This document shows positions 1 to 6,866 of a DNA stretch of 13,901 bases, piece by piece. A program made the position numbers and the translations under genes. The notes beneath the pieces are model-generated. The model was given only the letters and a program-made list of their open reading frames with translations, was not told where the DNA came from and did no database searches. The DNA comes from Actinomycetota bacterium (lineage in GTDB: Bacteria; Actinomycetota; Actinomycetes; Nanopelagicales; Nanopelagicaceae): the NCBI GenBank assembly GCA_009924185.1, contig RFSC01000012.1, forward strand, positions 1 through 13,901. The letters run 5' to 3'. Position 1 is the first letter of the stretch. Each line of letters begins with the position of its first letter.

Positions 1-496
1 CTAGAACCGCAAAAGTTTTTCCTTCAGCTGCGAGGGCTCCTCGATGGGCGTGGGTATCAATTCCATAGGCGCCTCCACTTACCACCCTCCAATCCCTATC
101 GACAAAACCCGCCGCAAAATCACTAGCCACTTTGGCTCCATAGATAGTGGGGTTTCTAGTGCCCACGATCGCAACAGCGTCTCCCTCAATCTCATTGCCT
201 TTAACAATTAATCCGATGGGAGGTGCGGCTAAATCATTTAATGTTGTTGGCCATTCCATTGATTCGCTAGTGATAAAGCGTGCTCCGCAACTTGATATCT
301 GTTGCTGTAAATCATCAAAGCTGCTGTTCAAAATCCTGTCTTTGATCCGTTCGGCAGATTTGCGCTGGTTGAGGTAATCATCAGCAAGGATTCTTTCGAT
401 GAGCGCAGCAGCGCCGAGTCTTTGTAACTCATCGCACCAGAATTTGGATCCACCTTCTATTGCATTGAATAAGAGTAGTTTATCTTTCTCTATCAT
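1..496 (-). CDS. dprA: DNA-processing protein DprA, 3' part cut off by window edge
   Basis: N-terminal 165 residues of DprA (Smf), the cytoplasmic protein that binds incoming single-stranded DNA in natural transformation and loads RecA on it. I translated the minus strand from the ATG at 494-496. The Rossmann-like domain is recognisable from the stretch AIVGTRNPTIYG followed by VVSGGAYGIDTHAHRGAL, the family's nucleotide-fold signature, and the frame is open to position 1. The preceding ~65 residues form a helical region with little conservation. The ATG overlaps the comM stop as ATGA (493-496), so translation is probably coupled and the gene is the third of a yraN-comM-dprA unit. The last ~half of the protein lies outside the window, so intactness cannot be judged. 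Identification is by family motif and by the classic gene order. Confidence 0.93.
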   Translation of the reverse strand, partial: MIEKDKLLLFNAIEGGSKFWCDELQRLGAAALIERILADDYLNQRKSAERIKDRILNSSFDDLQQQISSCGARFITSESMEWPTTLNDLAAPPIGLIVKGNEIEGDAVAIVGTRNPTIYGAKVASDFAAGFVDRDWRVVSGGAYGIDTHAHRGALAAEGKTFAVL

Positions 497-1716
497 GCAG
501 CCAGCTCCGTAGCTGACCTTAAACTCATTGCAGTCTCTAACTCTTCAATTCCTGGCACATCCAAATCTCGCAAATCAGCAATGCTCCAACATAGACGAAG
601 TAATTTGTGAAAACCCCTGGCGGTAATCTCCTCGCGATCAATTAGATTGTGGAGAGAAATCATGGCTTTTTGACGAGCTTTAAACCTAGTGCGAAGTAAT
701 TCGGAGGGGATTTGTGAGTTCAAGGCAAAGTTGTAATCCGTGAATCTCTCTTGCGCAATTTGACGGGCTTTTTCAACTCTACCTCTTACTTGTGCACTCC
801 CCTCTATTGGCGTCGTATCAGCTAACTCGGCACGGGTTGGGGTATCTACTTTCACTCTTAAATCAACACGATCAAGTAATGGCCCTGAAAGCTTGCTCAA
901 ATAACGTCTCACTTGAAGCGAGGTGCATTGACAGCCTCTTCCCTTCCCAGAAAATCTGCCACAAGGACATGGGTTTGCTGCTAGAACCAACATGAACTGC
1001 GCAGGGAATTTGAAGCTGCCTATTGCTCTCGTTATTTCAACGACGCCTGATTCCAGAGGCTGGCGCAATGAATCAAGAATTTGCCCGCCAGTTGCGGCAA
1101 CCTCCATGCCAAACTTTGCTCTCTGTTGTCCTGCAACTTGAGAAAAGTCTAGGTTGAAAGTGGGCTCTGTGTTTTCACGAAACGGCACTGAAGACAACTG
1201 AATCCTGCCATTAAGAAATCCAATTACTTGAGAGAGATTCTCTGCTGGCAAAACTTCGATGTCCTCAATCAATGATGCTTCTGCCGCATTTTGCTTGGGG
1301 AGTATTACCTGCTTGCAACCGTGTTTGGCAGCTGCCAACAACATAGGCAAAATTCCTCGAATAGGCTTTAGAGCGCCCTCTAGTGATAGCTCGCCTATCA
1401 AAATAATGCCATTAAGCGCCGTTAAAGGTATCTGCCCGCTAGCTGCAAGAATTGCAATACTGATAGGAAGATCAAAACCTGATCCACTCTTTGGTAGCCA
1501 GGCTGGTGAAAGTGAAACGGTAATCTTGTGCTGTGGCCAATTAAGTTTTGAGTTTTGAATTGCAGAACGAATTCGATCTCGAGACTCATTTAATGCCGCA
1601 TCAGGCAATCCCAATAATTGGTAACTAGGTAAACCCTTAGAGACATCAGCTTCAATGCTGACTAGCTCACCATCAATTCCTAGCAAGGTAACCCCTTGAG
1701 TCATGGCAAAACTCAT
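493..1716 (-). CDS. comM: ComM/YifB-family Mg-chelatase-like protein with ATPase core deleted
   Basis: ComM is a hexameric AAA+ branch-migration helicase that helps integrate transforming DNA. Seen here: an intact N-terminal ChlI-like domain (residues 1 to ~175), the linker ending FSQVAGQQRAKFGMEVAA (191-208), then a direct jump at ~211-213 into ILDSLRQPLESGVV. After that come the sensor/zinc-like segment ANPCPCG (247-253), the arginine-finger region SGPLLDRVDLRV (277-288) and the C-terminal Mg_chelatase_C domain. In the family, roughly 95-100 residues separate GQ..AK..EVAAAGGH from LRQPLE; they contain Walker A (GPPGxGKT), the APHH segment and Walker B (LFLDE). All are absent, and 407 residues compares with about 500 normally. 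The loss is in frame. ATG is shared with the yraN stop as ATGA. As written the product should not bind or hydrolyse ATP. It is either a dead gene still in frame, an unusual ATPase-less paralogue, or an assembly deletion. Confidence 0.9.
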   Translation of the reverse strand: MSFAMTQGVTLLGIDGELVSIEADVSKGLPSYQLLGLPDAALNESRDRIRSAIQNSKLNWPQHKITVSLSPAWLPKSGSGFDLPISIAILAASGQIPLTALNGIILIGELSLEGALKPIRGILPMLLAAAKHGCKQVILPKQNAAEASLIEDIEVLPAENLSQVIGFLNGRIQLSSVPFRENTEPTFNLDFSQVAGQQRAKFGMEVAATGGQILDSLRQPLESGVVEITRAIGSFKFPAQFMLVLAANPCPCGRFSGKGRGCQCTSLQVRRYLSKLSGPLLDRVDLRVKVDTPTRAELADTTPIEGSAQVRGRVEKARQIAQERFTDYNFALNSQIPSELLRTRFKARQKAMISLHNLIDREEITARGFHKLLRLCWSIADLRDLDVPGIEELETAMSLRSATELAA

Positions 1717-2081
1717 GAAACATCCTCGCGATAATCAATGCTGAGCTCTCCGGAGCGACCCAGCAATACCCCTGAGACATCGATGCGATATGGGTTGCCC
1801 AATCTTTGATGAGTAGCCAACCAAGCAAGAGCAAGTCTCTGAATTCTCTGTAGCTTGACGGTTGTGATCGACTCTAAAGGTTCTCCATAGTCATTGCTAG
1901 TTCTGGTTTTGACTTCCACAAAGACAATTTCGCTTTTCGGCGATAATGCAACTAAATCCAACTCCCCTTCTTTAATTCTCCAATTCTTATCAAGAATTCG
2001 ATATCCCTTAGCAATCAGAAGTTTGGCAGTAGCTTCTTCTCCAGCATGTCCAAGTAACTCAGCTTTCTTATTGAGCGCCAT
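1713..2081 (-). CDS. yraN: YraN/UPF0102 family putative nuclease-fold protein
   Basis: A 122-residue protein of the UPF0102 (YraN) family, which has a restriction-endonuclease-like fold and is widely found beside comM/dprA and rnhB; its cellular role is not settled. Family landmarks are visible: an N-terminal GHAGEEATAKLL helix (residues 11-22), GELDLVA (39-45) carrying the acidic pair E40/D42, and VFVEVKTR (53-60) carrying E56 and K58, together the usual PD-(D/E)xK-like set. Length is normal. It starts at the ATG at 2079-2081, with a TACCTT box exactly 6 bases upstream and no Shine-Dalgarno sequence, so it probably leads a leaderless transcript. It overlaps comM by 4 bases. The DUF2469 gene that many actinobacteria carry between rnhB and yraN is missing here. 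Confidence 0.93.
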   Translation of the reverse strand: MALNKKAELLGHAGEEATAKLLIAKGYRILDKNWRIKEGELDLVALSPKSEIVFVEVKTRTSNDYGEPLESITTVKLQRIQRLALAWLATHQRLGNPYRIDVSGVLLGRSGELSIDYREDVS

Positions 2082-2087
2082 GGCGTG

Positions 2088-2093
2088 AAGGTA
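2088..2093 (-). promoter_or_regulatory. -10 box (TACCTT) for yraN-comM-dprA, leaderless type
   Basis: On the minus strand TACCTT is followed by 6 bases (CACGCC) and then the yraN ATG. This TAnnnT spacing places transcription start at or next to the start codon, as in many actinobacterial leaderless mRNAs. No good -35 is visible, and no Shine-Dalgarno sequence precedes the ATG. A short inverted repeat abuts the box upstream (2094-2108). Confidence 0.5.
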
Positions 2094-2108
2094 GTTTGCC
2101 TATCAAAC
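2094..2108. repeat. Short inverted repeat next to the yraN -10 box
   Basis: GTTTG-cctat-CAAAC, a perfect 5-bp inverted repeat with a 5-base spacer, directly abutting the proposed -10 box of the yraN-comM-dprA unit. It could be an operator for a dimeric regulator of the competence-related genes, or chance; a 5-bp repeat is weak evidence. Confidence 0.25.
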
Positions 2109-2142
2109 GCCTAGAACTAGATTTAGCGAGCTGTGTAAAAAT

Positions 2143-2745
2143 CTAATTGTTGATAAGTGCTGCGATGTTGGCGTATGAGTGGCGGTGAACCTCACTGGCG
2201 CCATACTTTTTCAAACTCGCTTGATGAGTTTTTGTCACATACCCCTTATGTGCTGCAAATCCATATCCCGGATACTTTAAATCTAAATCCTGCATTACTC
2301 GATCTCGATGAACCTTGGCCAAAATTGATGCCGCGGAAATAGAAAGTGCTACCTGGTCGCCTTTCCATACCGCAAGTGAGGGAGCCGGCAATCCTTCTAT
2401 CTCGTAACCATCGGTCAATATGTAGTTAGGGTGGGTAGATAGTGCGCTAATGGCTCGCCGCATTCCCTCTAAGTTGGATCGATGCAAACCGATTAAATCA
2501 ATCTCCGTTGGTGGAATCTCAATAATCGAATGTGCGAGAGACTCCTCGACAATCACTTCAAAAAGCGCTTCGCGTTTTTTCGGAGTTAACTCCTTCGAAT
2601 CTCTAACTGCCTCAAGCGCTTTAGAGTTCAAATCCCGCAGAATCACGGCAGCTACAACTAAGGGTCCAGCACATGCACCGCGACCAGCTTCATCAACGCC
2701 AGCTATCCTGGTTATTCCTGCGGCGATTAGCTTGTTTTCAATCAC
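2143..2745 (-). CDS. rnhB: Ribonuclease HII
   Basis: RNase HII cleaves the RNA strand of RNA-DNA hybrids and starts removal of ribonucleotides misincorporated in DNA; it acts in the cytoplasm with Mg or Mn. The frame is open further upstream (to 2835), but that part overlaps lepB and does not resemble the family. I place the start at GTG 2743-2745, giving 200 residues beginning VIENKLIAAGITRIAGVDEAGRG-like family sequence. A GGCGGA Shine-Dalgarno-like stretch lies 6 bases ahead, and the lepB stop is 14 bases upstream. Active-site acids are visible: D18 and E19 in GVDEAGRG, the Asp of LTDGYEIEG, and the Asp of WKGDQVALSISAASILAKV, giving the complete DEDD set. It probably sits in one transcript with rplS and lepB. 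Nothing looks damaged. Confidence 0.95.
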   Translation of the reverse strand: MIENKLIAAGITRIAGVDEAGRGACAGPLVVAAVILRDLNSKALEAVRDSKELTPKKREALFEVIVEESLAHSIIEIPPTEIDLIGLHRSNLEGMRRAISALSTHPNYILTDGYEIEGLPAPSLAVWKGDQVALSISAASILAKVHRDRVMQDLDLKYPGYGFAAHKGYVTKTHQASLKKYGASEVHRHSYANIAALINN

Positions 2746-2759
2746 GCGGTATCCGCCGA

Positions 2760-3440
2760 TTACGGTTTTGAATTTAATGGAATCTTTGAAAGATCTTCGC
2801 CGACCTCCAAGACTCCAATGTTTTTCCAAGGCCAAATAATGAACAGTGCTCTGCCGGTGACCTTATCCAGAGGCACCATGCCTTGGTTTGGATCATCTGT
2901 ATGAAAACGAGAGTCTGCACTTGCGCCGCGATGATCTCCCATAACCCAAATGAAATCTTTAGGAACGGTGACATCAAACTCTGTGTCTGAGGGTTTGTCG
3001 CCCGGGAAAACATAAGGCTCATTTATAGCCACCCCGTTTACTTCGACCTTGCCCTCCGCATTACAGCAAACAACTCTGTCGCCACCAACGCCAATCACTC
3101 TCTTAATCAAATACTGTTTTGCTGGATCTGGCATAACACCAACAAATACGAGGGAATCCCTTGCTACTTTGGCTAGGCCGGTTTTTTCATCGTATGGAGC
3201 AGATAACCAATTTGCTGGATCTCTAAAAACAACTACCTCTCCTCGCTTGATATCTGAGAAAAGTGCACCCAGCTTGTTTACTCCGACTCGATCATTTACT
3301 AAAAGCGTGTTCTCCATCGAGCCAGATGGAATATAGAAAAACTGAACTAGAAAAGTTTTAACAACTATTGATAGAACTAGAGCAGAAACCAGCAGTATTG
3401 GAAGTTCGCGAAGCGTTGACTTCTTAGCTTTCGCAAACAT
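2760..3440 (-). CDS. lepB: Signal peptidase I
   Basis: Membrane-anchored type I signal peptidase that cuts signal peptides from Sec- and Tat-exported proteins at the outer face of the cytoplasmic membrane. The protein is 226 residues from ATG 3438-3440; a TTG codon just before it could also serve. An N-terminal hydrophobic anchor spans residues ~13-35. The catalytic serine is Ser41 in PSGSMENTL and the general-base lysine is Lys113 in YLIKRVIGVGGD. The later box GDHRGASADSR is intact, as is the C-terminal RALFIIWPW motif. A single anchor and this size fit actinobacterial LepB. It lies 26 bases after rplS and just before rnhB, the standard actinobacterial order, so it is probably cotranscribed. 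Confidence 0.96.
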   Translation of the reverse strand: MFAKAKKSTLRELPILLVSALVLSIVVKTFLVQFFYIPSGSMENTLLVNDRVGVNKLGALFSDIKRGEVVVFRDPANWLSAPYDEKTGLAKVARDSLVFVGVMPDPAKQYLIKRVIGVGGDRVVCCNAEGKVEVNGVAINEPYVFPGDKPSDTEFDVTVPKDFIWVMGDHRGASADSRFHTDDPNQGMVPLDKVTGRALFIIWPWKNIGVLEVGEDLSKIPLNSKP

Positions 3441-3466
3441 CAATCTACGACCAAGACAGGTCGAAG

Positions 3467-3955
3467 TTAGGACTTGGCTTCGTCTGTTGTTGTCTCAGCT
3501 ACTGGAGTTTCCTCAACTGGAGCTGCAACTGCTTCCTGTTCGACAACTGGAGCTGCCTCTGCAACGCTCTCTGCGACAACTGGAGCTGCGTAAATTGCCT
3601 CTAGCTCCTCTGCGCCACGACGCTCGCGGATCTTTGCCGCCTTGCCACGAAGCTCACGTAGGTAATAAAGCTTGGCACGGCGAACTTCACCTTTACGCAC
3701 TAACTCAATCTTTTCGATAACCGGAGCATGAACCGGGAAAATTCTCTCAACGCCTACGCCATAAGAAAGCTTGCGAATTGTGAAGGTCTCGCGTGCGCCA
3801 GATCCCTGGCGAGCGATTACTAGACCTTGGAAAACCTGAATACGGCTCTTGTTACCTTCGATAACTCGGACGTGAACCTTAAGTTCATCGCCAGGACGGA
3901 AGTTTGGGATGTCCTTACGGAGGGTGGCGGCATCAACCGCATCAAGAACGTTCAT
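3467..3955 (-). CDS. rplS: 50S ribosomal protein L19 with long Ala/Glu/Val tail
   Basis: L19 of the large ribosomal subunit, located at the 30S-50S interface. Residues 1 to ~115 match the family: N-terminal helix then FRPGDELKVHVRVIEG, RIQVFQGLVIARQGSG, ETFTIRKLSYGVGVERIFPVHAP split across the barrel, and the basic end YYLRELRGKAAKIRERRG. Residues ~117-162 add an acidic, low-complexity tail of Ala, Val, Glu and Pro, built on repeated AAPV units; many bacteria stop near residue 115-120. The ATG at 3953-3955 has a clear Shine-Dalgarno sequence (AGGA, 6 bases away). It heads an rplS-lepB-rnhB group. The usual upstream partner trmD is not here; a damaged monophosphatase gene takes its place. Confidence 0.97.
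   Translation of the reverse strand: MNVLDAVDAATLRKDIPNFRPGDELKVHVRVIEGNKSRIQVFQGLVIARQGSGARETFTIRKLSYGVGVERIFPVHAPVIEKIELVRKGEVRRAKLYYLRELRGKAAKIRERRGAEELEAIYAAPVVAESVAEAAPVVEQEAVAAPVEETPVAETTTDEAKS
3514..3589. repeat. Three 13-bp direct repeats in the L19 tail
   Basis: CAACTGGAGCTGC occurs at 3514-3526, 3544-3556 and 3577-3589, at intervals of 30 and 33 bases. Both intervals are multiples of three, so each copy is read in the same frame and encodes the AAPV core of the L19 acidic tail. A fourth, diverged copy may lie near 3500. The pattern fits growth of the tail by slippage or duplication. Confidence 0.8.
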
Positions 3956-4101
3956 GATTTTTCCTAACAGCTTGGTATTGAAAATTTTGAGGCTTATTAA
4001 CGGCGGTATCTTGCCACACCACCTCCCGAACCGCTAAATCACGCTCAATCTGGGCTCTGGTCCACCTGGGTTTGAGGCTCTCCTAGCTTTTGGGCCTCAA
4101 T
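3956..4101. other. Intergenic stretch between the monophosphatase gene and rplS
   Basis: About 145 bases that must contain the rplS upstream region. The rplS Shine-Dalgarno (AGGA) lies at the left end. No clear -10/-35 pair or terminator was found. The monophosphatase frame, if its TAG were read through, would continue 18 codons to a TGA at 4045-4047. A 46-codon minus-strand open stretch without a plausible start (3945-4082) is also present and I do not call it a gene. Confidence 0.4.
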
Positions 4102-4136
4102 CTAGTTAGCCTCAATCCAGTTAGCCTCAATCTTGG
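4092..4136. repeat. 15-bp tandem repeat, three copies, spanning a stop codon
   Basis: Three adjacent 15-base units (4092-4106, 4107-4121, 4122-4136) share CCTCAATC-Y-AGT, with small differences at the outer copies. On the minus strand each unit encodes five codons, I-E-A-N-W. The monophosphatase reads IEANW then IEAN followed by TAG where the previous copy has TGG. The stop is therefore one G-to-A change inside the repeat. Codon-sized repeat length fits slippage within coding sequence. Confidence 0.8.
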
Positions 4137-4721
4137 CCAGCAAGGCATCATGCAAGGTTGGGCCAGCCACAATCACCATGTGCTTTTCACCATTCCAGAT
4201 TCCAGATTTGATGGTCAGCCTGGCGCCCGCTTCCGTGGCAATGAGTCCTGCGGCAGCGTAGTCCCATTCATTCACGCCAGCTTCAAAGTAAGCATCTAGA
4301 GAGCCACTGGCAACATGACAAATATCAACCGCGCAAGCTCCCAGGCGTCGCAAATCTCGAATCTCCGGAAGTAATTTCTCTATAAAGCTAGCCTGAGTTT
4401 TTCTCTTTTCAAGATCATATGCAAATCCCGAACCAACTAATGCACGATTTAGCGCAACAGGATCATTGCATTTGAGGGGTTGATTGTTTAAGAAAGCTCC
4501 CGCTCCTCGTCTGGCTTTCCATAGTGAATTTGTTGATGGCGAGTAGACCACTCCAACTAGAAAACCTTGTTCATCTTTAGCCGCAATGCTGATGCACCAT
4601 CCGGGTAAGAGACCCCACTCTTTTGATCTAATTCAAACTTTGAAGGTCGCTTCTGTAGCAGCTCTCCAGCTTGTAGCGCAATAGCTTCAGCAAGCTCCAA
4701 AAGTTCAGAACTTTGATTCAT
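4102..4721 (-). pseudogene. Inositol-monophosphatase-family gene broken by internal deletion and frameshift
   Basis: IMPase-family enzymes remove phosphate from inositol 1-phosphate or related sugar phosphates using Mg. The ATG at 4719-4721 opens a frame whose ~35 residues (MNQSSELLELAEAIALQAGE, then LLQKRPSKFELDQKS) match the family N-terminus, but that frame stops at 4557-4559. The rest of the enzyme is in another frame from about 4626 downward: LPGWCISIAAKDEQG, GVVYSP, RRGAGAFLNNQPL, LRRLGACAVDICHVASGSLDAY, EWDYAAAGLI, AGP. Between the two parts roughly 60-75 residues are missing, which in the family carry the GEE and DPxDGT metal ligands. The late ligand Asp in WDYAAA is kept. As written no active enzyme can form. 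Either it is a true pseudogene or the assembly lost some 200 bases near 4610-4640. It is divergent from the MFS gene. Confidence 0.85.
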
Positions 4722-4774
4722 GTCCTCATCTAATCACATCAGTATGCAGAAACTGTGGAATCAACTAACTAAAG

Positions 4775-4780
4775 TAGACT
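4775..4780 (+). promoter_or_regulatory. -10 box (TAGACT) for the MFS gene, leaderless type
   Basis: TAGACT lies exactly 6 bases before the GTG at 4787. Its TAG is also the in-frame stop that prevents any earlier start in this frame, so GTG is the first usable codon. No Shine-Dalgarno sequence precedes it. This fits a leaderless transcript beginning at the GTG. The 65-base gap to the divergent monophosphatase gene would hold both promoters. Confidence 0.45.
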
Positions 4781-4786
4781 TCCCGC

Positions 4787-6007
4787 GTGCTTTCCTCCTA
4801 CAAACGCCTCTTCGCCATTCCTGGAGGCTGGAGATTTTCATTTGCTGGCTTCATTTTGCGCATGCCAATTTCCATGCTTTACATCGCGATTGTTCTGTTT
4901 GTAGTTTCTGAAACAGATTCATACGCTTTAGCTGGCGCGTTATCCATGTTTGCATCTGTGGTTCTCGCTATTGCCACCCCGCTCTGGTCCAGGGCAGCGG
5001 ATCAATTTGGACAAAATCGCATTCTCTCTATCACTGCCCCAATTCACATAATATTTTTAGGGCTTTTTGTTTACTTGGTTAAATCTGATGCACCTACCTG
5101 GAGCTGGTTCTTAGCTGCCATGATTTTTGAGGGATTTGTTATTGGTTCTGGCCAGATGGTGAGACGCAGATGGATTCATGCAATTGGAGAAGACCGAAAA
5201 CTTATTGATACTGCCTACTCTTTCGAGGCGATGGTAGATGAAATTGTTTTTACCAGCGGTCCAGTAATTGCCACAATATTTGCATCGATGTTCTTCCCTG
5301 CCGCAGCCATATTTGCTGCTATGGGATTCTTGGCGGTGGGCGCCGTGCTGTTCTTGTTGCAAAGAAAAACTCAACCGCCCGCCCATCCCAAAGAAGTGGG
5401 CGATGATCGATCTTTGTTGATTAAGGACCGATTTATTCGAGCGCTGTTTATACCGATGATGATGGTCGGAGCGTTCTTTAGCTCTACTGGTTTAGTGATA
5501 GTTGGGTATTCAGATGAGTACGGGGTTAGGGAGTACAGCGGTCTCTTCATTGCCATCTGGTCACTTAGCTCCGGAATCTCAGCATTTATAAGTGGAACGA
5601 TTCATTGGAAACTAAATGAGGCTAAAAGATTCATCCGATCCTTGATTGCCCTAATGTTATTGACAATTCCCATTTTCCTTTCAGCGCAGCTATTCCAAGG
5701 AAATCTTTGGATTATGGCTGTTGTGCTCTTTTTTAACGGGCTTGCAATCGCTCCTTTATTGACCGCAGGACTTGCTGTTGCCGAACGCTCCGTAAGCGAG
5801 AAGCGAACGACAGAGGTTTTGGCTTGGGCTATTGCAGCTCTCAACTTGGGTGGCGCGATTCCAACCGCCCTTACTGGATACATCATTGACACTTACGGTC
5901 CATCTGTCGCATTTATCATCCCAGTCGGCTGCATGGCGATTTCTCTGCTTTCCTTACTTCCCTATTTATCGGTTTGGCAAAAGAAATCAGCTGAAATTCC
6001 AGCGTAA
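4787..6007 (+). CDS. Major facilitator superfamily transporter, substrate unknown
   Basis: A 406-residue inner-membrane protein with about 12 hydrophobic segments, beginning near residue 14 and ending near 395, and a charged central loop (QRKTQPPAHPKEVGDDR) between segments 6 and 7. This is the 6+6 plan of MFS carriers. The loop after segment 2, SRAADQFGQNRI, is a loose version of the MFS motif A (D-x-x-G-x-x-x). I cannot name a substrate; drug/sugar exporters and uncharacterised actinobacterial MFS proteins share this pattern. GTG 4787-4789 is the first start after an in-frame TAG, preceded by a TAGACT box at leaderless spacing. It is followed 40 bases later by sepH on the same strand. The frame is intact with no sign of the damage seen in neighbours. 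Confidence 0.85.
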   Translation: MLSSYKRLFAIPGGWRFSFAGFILRMPISMLYIAIVLFVVSETDSYALAGALSMFASVVLAIATPLWSRAADQFGQNRILSITAPIHIIFLGLFVYLVKSDAPTWSWFLAAMIFEGFVIGSGQMVRRRWIHAIGEDRKLIDTAYSFEAMVDEIVFTSGPVIATIFASMFFPAAAIFAAMGFLAVGAVLFLLQRKTQPPAHPKEVGDDRSLLIKDRFIRALFIPMMMVGAFFSSTGLVIVGYSDEYGVREYSGLFIAIWSLSSGISAFISGTIHWKLNEAKRFIRSLIALMLLTIPIFLSAQLFQGNLWIMAVVLFFNGLAIAPLLTAGLAVAERSVSEKRTTEVLAWAIAALNLGGAIPTALTGYIIDTYGPSVAFIIPVGCMAISLLSLLPYLSVWQKKSAEIPA

Positions 6008-6047
6008 GCTCCAGTGAATTTTGCATTTACTGTGGCAATCTTTACCC

Positions 6048-6866
6048 GTGACTGAGCTAAAAGTTGTTGGCAAATCTGAAGATGGAGACCATCTTGAGAT
6101 GGTTGATGCAGAGGGAAACAAGTTTTCCATCCGAGTAAATGATTCTTTGAAGGCAGTTATCAATGAAAGAAGATTGACCCCGGTTACTGAGCCAGCTCAA
6201 CAGATCTCGATTAAGGAGATTCAGGCTCGACTCCGCGCTGGAGAAAGTTATGGAGAAGTTTCCCGTATCTCCGGATTGTCTTTAGAAAAAATCGAACGTT
6301 ATGCAAGTCCCATAATGCAGGAACGGGCCTGGATTATTGAGCAGGCAGAGAAAGCTTCTCCTAAAGGAAGTTCTATGACTTTGTCTGACTTGGTGATTCA
6401 TAGATTAGCCCCTCGCGGCGTAAACATGAATCAGATTTCATGGAATACCTGGCGTCTCGAAGACGGAACCTGGAATTTAGTTTTGAGTTATCCATCCAGC
6501 GAAGGACATTCAGAAGCAACCTGGAGCTTTGACTCCAACAAGAGAACTTTGTTTTCCAAAGATGATGGTGCGCGCTGGATAAATGGTGAAGAGATTCCTA
6601 CAAAACAAAGTCAGCGAAATGATCGGATGAGCGATCATGGGGTTTTGTTTCCGGTTGAAGGGGAACAGTCTCAACCACCACGCTTAGTTGCGGTTCGCAC
6701 AGATCCGCTAGTAGATGAGCGCGGTGTTATTGATGAGTCCCCAGCCAAGGAAATTACCCCTGATGCTAAAAAAGATGGGGTTACTCGACGCATCTCTATT
6801 CCATCTTGGGATGACATCATGTTTGGAAAGAGCAAGAAAAGAGATGGCGAGGAAGAAGAAAACTAA
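6048..6866 (+). CDS. sepH: Septation protein SepH
   Basis: SepH is an actinobacterial cell-division protein that binds FtsZ and promotes bundling and Z-ring assembly. I choose GTG 6048-6050, since the product then starts VTELKVVGKSEDG, matching the short beta-rich family N-terminus; an in-frame TTG at 6021 adds nine unlike residues. With 272 residues, it shows the DUF3071 region (1 to ~175), including a helix-turn-helix at ~55-90 (KEIQARLRAGESYGEVSRIS, GLSLEKIERY), the WNTWRLEDGTWNLVLSY segment and an ARW box. An unstructured linker follows, then the conserved C-terminal patch IPSWDDIMFGKSKKR (251-265). It is shorter than the ~350 residues of Streptomyces SepH, mainly in the linker. A CAATCT sequence 6 bases before GTG is a weak leaderless -10. 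The stop overlaps the convergent neighbour by 3-4 bases. Confidence 0.92.
   Translation: MTELKVVGKSEDGDHLEMVDAEGNKFSIRVNDSLKAVINERRLTPVTEPAQQISIKEIQARLRAGESYGEVSRISGLSLEKIERYASPIMQERAWIIEQAEKASPKGSSMTLSDLVIHRLAPRGVNMNQISWNTWRLEDGTWNLVLSYPSSEGHSEATWSFDSNKRTLFSKDDGARWINGEEIPTKQSQRNDRMSDHGVLFPVEGEQSQPPRLVAVRTDPLVDERGVIDESPAKEITPDAKKDGVTRRISIPSWDDIMFGKSKKRDGEEEEN

Noticed and set aside
2746..2835. Longer rnhB starting at 2835
   Set aside because: The added 30 residues overlap the end of lepB and do not resemble RNase HII; a GTG with a Shine-Dalgarno-like sequence follows the lepB stop.
3448..3463. CGACC/GGTCG hairpin between rplS and lepB
   Set aside because: A 5-bp stem with no T-run inside a conserved operon; not enough to call a terminator or attenuator.
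3945..4082. 46-codon minus-strand open stretch overlapping the start of rplS (contains WTRAQIERDLAVREVVWQ)
   Set aside because: It looks protein-like, but it has no plausible start and no recognised family, and a stretch this long without a stop arises by chance fairly often. It could be the tail of a lost gene; evidence is too thin to call.
6021..6047. TTG start of sepH at 6021
   Set aside because: The SepH family N-terminus begins at the GTG at 6048; the nine preceding residues are unlike the family.
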